This document shows, one piece after another, positions 55,503 through 64,000 of a stretch of 64,000 bases of DNA; the stretch's first letter is position 1, and each line of letters begins with the position of its first letter. This DNA is from Phytophthora hibernalis (Eukaryota; Oomycota; Peronosporomycetes; Peronosporales; Peronosporaceae), in contig JAAKBF010000324.1 in NCBI GenBank assembly GCA_012656075.1, forward strand, positions 124,001-188,000, written 5' to 3'. The notes beneath the pieces were generated by a model. It was not told the DNA's origin and made no database searches. It worked only from the letters and a program-made list of their open reading frames with translations. Both the position numbers and the translations under genes were made by a program.

Positions 55503-58500
55503 CTATCGTCGTAGCCGCCGCATTTTGCCAAGTCTGTCTCCTTTGCCACCGCCGGTGGACGCTCGAACAGCGGAAAGCACCTGGGCAAAGTTCCCATTTC
55601 GAGCTGAGACAGGGCGAGAGATGGCCATCTCGATAGTCGCGCCGACCTCCCGGCCGATCACCTCGAGTGTAGTGCGCAGGAATGCCAACGCACCTTCGGT
55701 AGTCTCGCCGACGCTCAAGATGCCGAAAACGCCAGCGGTGAGACTGTCTGCAAGCAGGAAGAGCGTGCCCAATGTACGCTCCACGTCGAAGCACACGCCG
55801 TGCAACCGACAAGCGTGGAAAACGCAGTGTACTGCATCGTGGTCACGTGCGGGTGGAACACGTATGAGCACACTACAAAGCAGCGAGGGGCTCCAGTGAG
55901 AGCTGCTTTCGTTAAGGAGGCTTCACGCAGCAACAGGTCTGCGGCACCGCCATTTCCACTCCGTCCTTGATTGGCATTGGCCATTGAGTTCGCAGCAGCC
56001 ACTCGGTAGATGCCTGAAGTCGCATCCAGCACCCCCGAGCGAGCAGGTGAAAACAGGCAAAGCTTGCGGCCGAGTCCGTGAGGAAGGGGTGCACAGCTAG
56101 CGCCCATAACCGCGGTGAGCCACCATTCTTCTCATCCTGAAAAACAACAAAGTCCAGACTCACGTATCCCCACACGTTCGTCTCCACTAGCAGCTTTCCC
56201 GTTGCATTGCACGCACCCTACCGCAAACATTGAGTATCAGTCACCATACGAAAGTGCCCACACGAACGAACTCACCTGAACAGCCTCGTGCGGTGCTGCA
56301 GTCTGCGGAAATGTAAACGCCACTGTCTTGCGGCTCAGCCCGCCGCCGCCACTCGCAAGGACATCCTGCGTCGATGTGATATGTACTGTGCCATCCGGAT
56401 CAACAAACAAGTTTGCGCGCACGTAAGAATGGCCCACAAACGAACTTAAAGCCTCTGGCGTGGCAGCAATACCCGCTGGAGGAACTGCTTCGATAACACA
56501 GCCGAAATGACCGATAGCCTCTGTGAAATCACGCCATGAACGGAAGATTTCGGTATGCATGGCCGTTGCAAGCCGAGCTAGCATCCCCGGACGCTCTAAC
56601 TCTGCTAGCACGAGCTTAGCTGCTGCGTCACGAGGTCCCGGTTGTCGCCAGTACTCTGGTGTCCGCTTTTCGCGTCGTATTTCACGCATCGCTTGCATTC
56701 CCGACAGGTCAACCACAGCTTCACCAACACCAAGTGGATCGTAGTCCAGCTTCAGTAGCCACTTTGGCTGTTCCATGTGTGCGACAGCAAGTTTGGCGAG
56801 CGCTGCTAAAAGTTCGTGCTCGTCGTACAGCTCGTAGGTGCCTGTGGGAACGTTCACATCGGCGCGAATCAGTAGCCTCTTGCCTCCTGAGCGAGTGAGA
56901 AGCGGTAGGGCTTGCGCTGGTGGCGCACCCAGGATCGGCAGATCCAGAGCAATCGCTAGTCGTTGGTCTTCAGCTCCAGGCAATCCCGTTACGAGGTAAG
57001 CCTCTTTGCCAGCTGTGTAATGCCGAATCCGCCGCAGACAGTGAGGCGAGTAGAGCAGCAACGATGACAGAGAGAAGTGATCTGGGAAGCGCTCAGCTTG
57101 CTCGGGGAAGACAAACTTCACACGAAGTCGACTGTCAGCAAGTCCACCAAGCTGAAGCAGTTTCAGGAAGTACTGCGAGACATCAGCGGTGAGCTCGAAA
57201 GGAGACACATATACTAGCAGATCAACGTTCGAGTCCAGTGCTGCAGCACATATCCGCGTAAGTTGGAGGTTTTGCTGCACGGCGAAGTTCTCAGCACTGA
57301 CGCGAGAGTGTTCATCCAGCGATAACGACGGCACATGCACGACCACACGCCGACGCCCTGCAATTTGAGTCCATCGCGTTTTCAGGTCCTGCATCCGTGC
57401 TTCCCACCTCTCAAACTTCTCTCGACGAGCCTCTCGCAAACGAATTTTCAGAGCTGCATGGCAACTATAAGAGCGCCAAGCAAGTTGAATTTTCGTAGCA
57501 TTGATGTCGCTGGCACGCGACCGGATGTACCGCCGGCGGATCGACCACATACGCACACAAGCTTGAATTGTTGTGGCAGCACGGCGCTTGCGATCTCTTC
57601 CTTTATATCGCTGACCTGGACGGCGCAGCACTGACATCACTTGTTCTTCGTTCACTATGCAGGATAGCAGCTCGCGTTTCGAAAATCTAGGTTGGCCTGT
57701 GGCTGTGAGTGATAATAACCGTTGGCCATCAATGTAAGCCAGCGGCACAAAATATTGCGTGAGTAGTGTCTCCAGTGCCCGCAGGGCCTCTTCAACGCTT
57801 CCCCATAGCTCTTGTGCAACCCTACGGAACGACACGAATTCAGGGTCTCTCTCATTGTACGCCCCTTGTGAATCAAAAACTGGTGCAAGCTGTACGCATC
57901 CAGGAGCTCGTTGTAGCCACGGATCTTGTCGACGTTAGCGCCCAGCTCCTCCATTTCAGCTTCTTCGTCCTTGTCGTTTTCAGCGTCACCTTGACCCGCA
58001 TCGGATATTTCACCGTCACTGAAGCCATCCGTATTGTCCTCCATGTCGTCGTTCTGGTTCGTGAAGGCAGCTACTGCAGCTGAAACCAGCGAATTCTGAC
58101 GCACTGACCGGCGATTCTTGTCACTTCTGGCAGATCCTGGGAAGGACATGGTCACCTTGTTGGGGCCTTGAATTGCCGAACCTCGCCTTGTGCTTCGTCT
58201 CTTTGTGGCACTGGTCGGGTTAGCTTCGGGTGGGGGTGGTGGAGGCGTTGGCGCAGCACGTAGATCAAACTTGAGTGTTGCGAGGTTATAGCCTGTCGAC
58301 TGCGTAAATGGTGTAGCCCGAACTGATTGTTCCGACCGATCGTAGATCCGAGTTGCGCGTTGCTTCATAACCCCCGAACCATCTTTCGTGCCACTAGACC
58401 CTGCAAACGCCGGTGACAGATCTGCATATGCCGGCAGAAACCCACGCGTGACCAGGTTCAAAACACCGTGCTTAGCATCCTCTTCGCGCAGCTCAGGCGT

Positions 58501-59169
58501 TGGCGCAGTAGGGTCGAATTTATTGACACTGGGCAGGAGGCGACAGTGCTGTGTGGTTTTCTTGCGCATGAGGCGTCCTTGCTGGATTCCGAGGTGTCGT
58601 TGCCAATGCTGCGGTGATGGCATCAGCGACTGACGAACCTCGACGCTGCTATTACGAAATTGCTAGAGGGCATTCAAAGAAACCCACCTCAGTTCACGCT
58701 TGGCATCCCTCCAGCGAATTTATCGCCACGAATGAAATTGAATCACTCACCTCTCGAAAGAACTCTATGGGGATCGAGCTAGCTTCCACACGACTTGCCA
58801 GTCTTGGCTTATATGCATCCCCGTATCCGCTACGGTGTCTTGTCGACGGAGGCGCCGCAACCGTGACAGCAGGGAGCAGTGTGCCACTTTGACCCTGATT
58901 GTTTTGAGCACTGCTGCTGCTGTTTACCATACCATTGAGCACGAGTTCTGCTTGGCGCGCAGCTCCACCTCAGTCTGCTGTAGGATGGCATTGAAAGCCT
59001 GCACTTCAGCTGTCGTCACCACTGCGCTGTGCCGCATTGGCGACGCGTTGGCTTCTACGGCCGCCGCAGCTGCCGTCATCTGCTCTCGCATAACACGCAG
59101 TTGCTCTTGAGTTTGCAGCAGCAGTCGCCCCACATCTTCTACATGATGCTGCTGTTGCATCTTCTCCAT
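55503..59169 (-). CDS. IQCH: IQ motif-containing protein H (IQCH)
   Basis: A calmodulin-binding protein of cilia and flagella. The start at about 59169 gives MEKMQQQHHVEDVGRLLLQ, with AFNAILQQTEVELRAKQN matching the N-terminal helix of IQCH; an intron follows at about 58750-58610. A disordered middle leads to YNELLDAYSLHQFLIHKGRT and ELWGSVEEALRALETLL. IQ motifs then lie at RRAATTIQACVRMWSIRRRY and NATKIQLAWRSYSCHAALKI. The C-terminal half is an ATP-grasp-like fold (ATGKLLVETNVWGYVSLDF, RLWALAVHPFLTDSAASF, HGVCFDVERTLGTLFLLAD). The frame is broken by single bases at GGG 57843-57845, near 58925 and near 55850, with an intron near 56275-56218. Together the parts cover the full-length family plan. 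This fits zoospore motility. Confidence 0.85.
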
Positions 59170-59389
59170 CCTGGCAGCTTTTGCGGGGTACCTTGCCGTC
59201 CTGTCAAGACAGCCCAAGCGTAAGAAGCTTCAATTAGACCGAAACCTTGAGATGCTGCGAGTAGTATGCACTGCTTGTCCTCCTTTGCTGACCGGTATTA
59301 ATAGGGCTATTGGGACACAAACACCTTGCTCCACGCAGCTCACTTTCAAACCAGCCTGGTGTTGGCACTGAAAATCCCACAGCGGCAAC

Positions 59390-60435
59390 ATGAACATCCT
59401 GCGGGTGCCTGAGATCGGAGCGACGGCTTCTGGAGATAAAGCTCGGCCCACATCGTGTGAGGGCTACGTCACCAAGCGAGGCCATTTCCGGAAGTCTTGG
59501 CGTGTGCGATTCCTTGTTCTCGATGGGTCGAATCTACAGATCTCGTACTTTGAAAGCCGCGCAGCGTGCCATCCTCCCTCCAGTGAACCAAGCGCACCTA
59601 AGGGCAGTTTCTACCTGTCCAGCATTGAACCACACGAGTACGTCGTAGGCGTGATGGGGGCTGCTGGAAAACCATTCGGCTTCAAGATGATCGGCCATGC
59701 CCCGAAGAAGGGGTACGTTGAGCTGGACGTGTTCGTGGAGACACTGGGCGACCGCAACAAGTGGCTCGAAGTCGCTCGCAACGCACTGACCGCTAAGCGT
59801 CAGCTGACCCGCCAGGCTATCGATCAAAGCGTGAGCCCCAACAAGAAGAACCTTTTTGGCTTCAGCGTTCCGTTGTCTCCACAGCCATTGCTGACACCGC
59901 AGAAGCAAATGCAGACACTGACTCAAAGTAAAGACGAACTGCTCTCGGAAGCTCTGCGCGACATCGAAGCCGCCAAGCTCGTCGGTCGAGAGGCCTGCAA
60001 CGAGATCGTCATCCAGGGTGAGAAGCTGGACGCCATTGAACAGGACCTGGGCGCGATCGATCGCGACCTAGACTTCGGTGACAAGCTGCTGCGCCGCCTC
60101 AAGAGCCCCACCTTGCACCTCTTCTCTGACGACTCGCGTCCCAAATCCACCGCCTCCAAAGAACATTCACCTCAGCACTCGCAACAATCCGGCGGCAGCC
60201 CTTCTCGCTTACCTCCCGCCATGGCAACCAACGACACCGGAGTCAGTGACTTGGAACGCCTAGCACAGGCATTGGGGGAGCTGGAGGTGCAGGCAGAGCT
60301 GTTAAACGGGAAGCTGGTCGCAGCACGCAGCAGATCGAGCGTGTCGAGCATCAGCTCTCAAACGTCACTGCACGCGTCGAGAAGCAGACCAAACAGGCTT
60401 CTGCGACGCTGCGTGCCGGCCCGAAACTTTTCTGA
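59390..60435 (+). CDS. PH-domain protein with two SNARE motifs (SNAP25-like Qbc)
   Basis: A PH domain occupies residues about 22-132 (CEGYVTKRGHFRKSWRVRFL .. DRNKWLEVARNAL). Two SNARE-type heptad regions follow. The first, SEALRDIEAAKLVGREACNE with IVIQGEKLDAIEQDLGAI, has the QGE-L signature of Qb helices of SNAP25 and SNAP29. The second, DLERLAQALGELEVQAELLN continuing into IERVEHQLSNVTARVEKQ, resembles a Qc helix. SNAP25 relatives bring two helices to a membrane-fusion bundle and normally rely on lipidation; here a PH domain would give the membrane contact. The second helix shifts frame near 60320; the shifted frame ends at TGA 60433-60435, while the frame as given ends at 60481. It diverges from IQCH with 220 bases between starts. 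Confidence 0.75.
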
Positions 60436-60570
60436 TGGAGTCTACAGTCCTAGAGATCAACAAGCAGCACAACATTCGTAGCCACCACATCTTTAGCCAG
60501 AACATATTGCACTCTCTCCATATACAGTCCCCAGTTCCTCTTATGCAGTCCGGTCCAGCTTTATTTTCCT

Positions 60571-60785
60571 TTAGAAAATGGGGCGTGGCGGGCCGCTCTT
60601 ACGGTCCATGAAGTGCTGTCGACGCAGCAGCTGGTGGTGGCGCTTGAGGCCCCCTCGATGTCCTGCGTCTTGTAGCGAGCGCTCTCCTCGCCATTGGCCT
60701 CCACTTCGTCGGCATTGACGCGCTGGCCATTGCGGTAGATGTATCGCTGCACGCCCTTGTCTTAAACGGTCAAGTACAGGATAAG
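60571..60785 (-). CDS. Possible small ORF downstream of the LYR gene
   Basis: After the LYR stop the same strand encodes a very hydrophobic stretch (WFVLLCCLLTSLILYLTV), a TAA, then a polar sequence (RYIYRNGQRVNADEVEANGE) and, one base out of frame at a C-run near 60650, LKRHHQLLRRQHFMDRK ending at TAA 60571-60573. The polar part looks like real coding sequence, so this may be a small gene or an extra 3' exon, but I could not find a convincing start or splice. The 5' end overlaps a 23-base repeat of the LYR intron. Confidence 0.25.
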
Positions 60786-60827
60786 AGACGTCAGCAGGCA
60801 GCACAGGAGCACGAACCATTGAAAGTG

Positions 60828-61124
60828 CTACGACGCACTGGACTCTGCACGAGGCGTCACGATCTTCAAGTAGCCGAGCGACGATTGCGCACGTTGAATC
60901 AGCGCCGACACCCTAGCAGCAGCAATACCAATACCAGTAGTTAGTAAACGGTCAGGGACAGGATAAGGCTTGACTCACTCCTTGGGGTCCGTCAGCTCTT
61001 CGTGGCTGCGGAACTCGCGGCGGATCTGGTCCAGCGACTGCTGGCGCTTGGGCTCCGGCAAACTTTGCGCCAGACGCAGCAGCTTCTTGTACAGTGGGCG
61101 CAGCTCTCGCGCCGCCTCCGCCAT
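60828..61124 (-). CDS. LYR-motif mitochondrial protein
   Basis: 76 residues in two exons (61124-60979 and 60912-60828; intron GTGAGTCA..GCTGCTAG, with a TACTAAC-like branch site). It starts MAEAARELRPLYKKLLRLAQ, where the L-Y-K/R element and following basic helices are those of the Complex1_LYR family; later come RREFRSHEELTDPKE and SSLGYLKIVTPR. LYR proteins work in mitochondria as assembly factors or subunits, usually together with acyl carrier protein and often in iron-sulfur transfer or complex I and II assembly. The exact subfamily (LYRM1 or LYRM2-like) is not certain. Small size and short exons fit the family. Confidence 0.78.
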
Positions 61125-62104
61125 GGCCTTCGGTCGATTGATCTGCAGCGTAACTCGGGTTACACCAGAGGTAATCAGATTGAGGGGGTACATGCCATCG
61201 TAACCCGAGTCCATGAAGACTTTAGATCTACATCCTACACATTCCACGACGTGGACCTGGTCTCGACTTGCTGACTGCTGGGCGAGATCTCGGACTACCT
61301 GCTCATGAAGGCACATTGTGGTTACCTTGACTACTCTGGAAGTCCGCGACTGGACGATCGCAGACTGCAACAACAAGTGTTGTAGGCTGCCACCTGCATC
61401 TACCGTACACACTATCAGAAAAGGAATGAACGTGACAGTCTGTGGCTGATATACTTTGGTGTTGCTGGTTATCTTTCGTGTTGATGTTGCTGCTTCGCCT
61501 TCATGCTCCAGCCAGCAGGGTTTTGACGCAAAGACAGACAAACAAGGCTGAGAGAGAACTTTGTGGTTTCAATAAATGCTACTACTACGTTTGGTTTTGC
61601 GATACACACACATGCAGTGGAAACTTGTCTTCATGCTAGTCCTAGCCAGCTTGGTCGCTTGTTCATCAGCAAGGATTGGGTCGAGATTGTTCATCAAGCA
61701 GCAAATGTCACGATAGAAGACGTGGCACACCACACGAAGAAAGCACAGGCGCAAGCACCGAAGCAAAGTAGAGAGCAGGCGAGTGCACCATCAAAGTGGC
61801 CAACAGGGAGCAATGAGTCCCCATCGGCCACTGCAAAAGCACACCACGCCCACACCGTACGTGAAGCGCACCAGGAACTGCAGCTTGAACGGGGGTAATG
61901 GGCCCCGATCAACTGATCCTCCTGGCGCAGCTTCACGTGCGGTCTACTAAACCTCGGCGCTCCACGCCCAGAAACCTTCAGCGCGCGATCAGCCACCGAA
62001 CAGCGCGCGACAGAGAGAAATGAGCCTCTGCCCGCCGGAGAGAAAGGAGAGTAATGAGCCTCCTTTCATCGCCGTCCATTCATCGACTTGACGCCACTTG
62101 CGGT
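61125..62104. other. Intergenic, no gene recognised
   Basis: Nearly 1 kb with open frames on both strands (about 100 codons each at 61563-61898 plus and 61694-61996 minus) that overlap antisense and have unlike compositions (Ala/His-rich against Cys/Trp/Phe-rich). Neither shows a domain; at most one can be real. Confidence 0.4.
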
Positions 62105-62961
62105 CTATGACCTCGCTGCAGCATTGGCAAGGCACAAATCCAGCCTTCGCCGAACTTGGCGCAGGTATTCTTTCTCACTGCTCTCTTCGGCCGCACGCTT
62201 CCGGACGCGCTGCTGCGTCTGGACTGGCACCTTTGTGGACTTGCCCACCAACGGCTCAGGCGTCAATGAGGCCAATTCATGAGCGCCGGCGTCCGTACGC
62301 TCCGGAATGGGACACAAGTGACTCATGCGCCGCTGTTGGCGCTTGAAAGCCCAGCTGGTGCGGAGAACGTACTCCCTCCGATCACCGTATCCCCTTGCAG
62401 ATCAAGCTTGCGATACTTGCTTGGGACTTGAACGGGTGGCACAACGTAGTCGTCCGAATCAGAGATGTCGCTGCGCGGAGATAGTGGCTTCGTGTCTTCG
62501 GCCACCGTCGTCGGGCTGCTGCAGCTGCGGATCTCCTCACGCTGGCGCTGCTCGTGCACCTTCAACCAAGCCTTCGACAACTGCGTCTCCAGGTCCTGCT
62601 TCTCTTGGGCAGCCGTCTCCCGTTCCTGCTGTAGGACGCTCGTGAGCGTCGCAACTTCGTGGGCCAGCGCCTGCGTCCTATCCGCGGCCATCTGCAGGCC
62701 TTCGGCCTGCGTGCGCTGCAGCTTGATCACCTTCTGCACCGCCCAGAGGGTCTGCTCTTCCTCGCGATTGCGAAGCTCCGCGGCCAGCACCGCGTTTTGC
62801 TGGGAGAGCGCGGCCACCTGCTGCTTGCTCGTGCACAGCTCCGTGGCCTGCAGCTCCTTCTGCTGCGCGAGCGTGGCCACCTGCATCTTCAGCGCCGTCA
62901 CCGCCCGCGAGTGTTCGTCCTCCATCTTCGCCAGGCGCGTGCGGTAGTACAAATTCGCCAT
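62105..62961 (-). CDS. Coiled-coil protein of unknown function
   Basis: About 285 residues. ATG 62961 starts MANLYYRTRLAKMEDEHSRA, then some 130 residues of strong heptad coiled coil (ALKMQVATLAQQKELQATEL .. VATLTSVLQQERETAAQEKQ). An acidic Ser-rich linker (SDISDSDDYVVPPVQVP) and a basic C-terminal helix (TQQRVRKRAAEESSEKEYLRQVRRRL) follow. The first frame closes at 62323-62325 with TGA overlapping the ATG of the second frame; the basic tail reads naturally as a continuation after a one-base slip near 62350-62380, so I join them and end at 62105. Without the join the protein would be 212 residues. No family recognised. Confidence 0.6.
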
Positions 62962-63145
62962 CTTCTCGTCGGGTCGTCTTGAGCTGAGAAGGTTCTGTTG
63001 TAAAATGCTGCGTCTTGTCTTGTTTCGCGCCTTTTTGCTTATTTTTGTCTGGGATATTTTGGCGGGAGATTCCAGTCTGTGGCAATAAGGTTGAGAAGAG
63101 CCTGTGGGCGGGAAAATTCAAGCCAGCCTGTGGCAATAATTTTCA

Positions 63146-63475
63146 GTGCCTCACCACGTTGGAGGGTCTGGCCGAGGTGGCCACGTACGACTTTGCCTCT
63201 CCCGGTGCATGTTCAAGGCTGTCGCCGTTGAAGTGGACGCCGTGGGTGACGTACAGGTCTCGGACGCCGACTACACCATCTTTGAATACCCGAACGTGAT
63301 TGAGGAGCACTCGGCGTTGGATAGCAAGTGCACGCGTGGACGATGCGTGATGAGAACTACCGTCTGGCCGTCAATTACTCTGGCAACGCGTCGCTCGAAT
63401 ACTTGGGCATCGACGATCAGTTCACCGACAACTGCAAGATGGCCGTGTCCGCTCGCAGTTTGTGGCTGGCAATAC
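63146..63475 (+). pseudogene. 3' fragment of a glycerophosphodiesterase gene
   Basis: Matches codons about 290-410 of the intact gene at 23851-25083, with EGLAEVATY, SDADYTIFEYPNVIE, WTMRDENYRLAVNYSGNA and a final FTDNCK. Frames change several times, and roughly 30 bases that encode the first half of the EF-hand-like loop are missing. No 5' part is present. It lies against the 3' end of 2-oxoglutarate dehydrogenase, nearly 40 kb from the intact copy. Confidence 0.85.
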
Positions 63476-63534
63476 AGGGTCTAGCGATTCATGAAATCCC
63501 ATTACGTGTGTTGAACGAACCTAGCTATCTTGAT

Positions 63535-64000
63535 TCATGCCAGTGCCTCATCGACGATCGTCTTCATCTCGTGGACGTGAATTTCGTACTGGCCTGTTGC
63601 TGGGGATGCAGATGGAGGGCGCCCGATGTAGGAAAACTCACGAGAGTCATTCAGATGCTCAAGCACAGTCAGCAACCGCGGGAGTATGTGGCCGTACGCG
63701 CCCATGTTTTTGGCTCTTCCTGAACCCACACGATTTCTGCCTTGGGGTATCGTGCAATACAATCGGCCACTTCGTGGAACGGGAAAGGGGCCAGCTGCTC
63801 AATACGAGCCGTAGCGATATTTCGGATCCCGCGGCTGCGCAAGCCATGACGCACAGGGAAGTAGATTTTACCGCAGCACAACACTAACTTGCGGATCTAC
63901 ACGATAAAAAAGTGGCAGTGCCAAGTAGTCAGTATCGATAAGCGCATCAACAAATATCTTCCTCGAAATCTTACCTCGTCATCGTTCACCATTGTCAATT
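63535..64000 (-). CDS. OGDH: 2-oxoglutarate dehydrogenase E1, C-terminal part (truncated by window edge)
   Basis: The thiamine-diphosphate E1 of the mitochondrial 2-oxoglutarate dehydrogenase complex (TCA cycle). Only the last about 130 residues are in the window: exon end at 63975, intron 63974-63897 (GTAAGAT..GTGTAG), then IRKLVLCCGKIYFPV, ARIEQLAPFPFHEVADC, AEIVWVQEEPK, RPPSASPATGQYEIHV and EMKTIVDEALA, ending at TGA 63535-63537. The GRPPSASPATG stretch is the hallmark of the E1 C-terminus. A one-base break lies at the T-run 63707-63711; one more base restores the conserved PKNMGAYGH. The rest of the gene lies beyond 64000. Confidence 0.95.

Noticed and set aside
1..64000. CRISPR array, bacterial operons or ribosome-binding sites
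   Set aside because: No regularly spaced identical repeats occur, and introns and gene content are eukaryotic.

Overview
The window is nuclear DNA of an oomycete, most likely a Phytophthora species or a close relative in the Peronosporales. The evidence is dense gene packing with short GT-AG introns (about 50-80 bases), GC-rich coding sequence, two necrosis-and-ethylene-inducing-like proteins (NLPs), secreted oomycete-type protein families, CxxxxHGG zinc-finger repeats, and genes for flagellated (zoosporic) cells such as IQCH and an Sfi1/CCDC191-like protein. No rRNA, tRNA or CRISPR array was seen.

Layout. 0-11 kb: a LIM-like remnant, a tail-anchored FYVE protein, proteasome ATPase RPT3, a COPI-associated (TVP15-like) membrane protein, a REEP/DP1/HVA22 ER protein, an unknown multi-exon gene, a tetraspanin and an Sfi1/CCDC191-like protein. 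12-16 kb: three paralogous small secreted cysteine-containing proteins around an AT-rich stretch. 16-18.3 kb: a large thioredoxin reductase whose end reads Gly-Cys-Sec-Gly-stop, with a convincing type 2 SECIS element in its 3' UTR. 18.4-23.8 kb: two NLP genes in a decayed, repeat-rich island with hairpins, direct repeats, fragments of a glycerophosphodiesterase gene and a dead OTU-protease gene. 23.8-31 kb: an intact secreted glycerophosphodiester phosphodiesterase, an FGGY sugar kinase, a lipoyl-domain protein fused to a KGD4/MRPS36-like tail, a 14-repeat HGG zinc-finger protein and Mediator subunit MED20. 31-48 kb: an unknown gene, the very large CCR4-NOT scaffold NOT1, PDK1 kinase, a GCP6-like gamma-tubulin complex subunit and a RING protein with SUMO-interaction motifs. 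48-64 kb: a PH-TBC RabGAP, a low-complexity protein, a STAND/NACHT-like NTPase, IQCH, a PH-SNAP25-like SNARE, a LYR protein, a coiled-coil protein, another glycerophosphodiesterase fragment, and the 3' end of 2-oxoglutarate dehydrogenase E1 running off the right edge.

Two points stand out biologically: the selenoprotein thioredoxin reductase with its SECIS, and the lipoyl-KGD4 fusion, which would join an E2-type swinging arm to the adaptor of the 2-oxoglutarate dehydrogenase complex. The E1 subunit of that complex is partly present 35 kb away.

One point governs reading of the whole window. Some twenty conserved genes or exons are broken by single-base frameshifts, nearly all at short mononucleotide runs and nearly all in the deletion direction. 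I read these as sequence or assembly error rather than decay. Coordinates below therefore span the inferred whole gene across the break.
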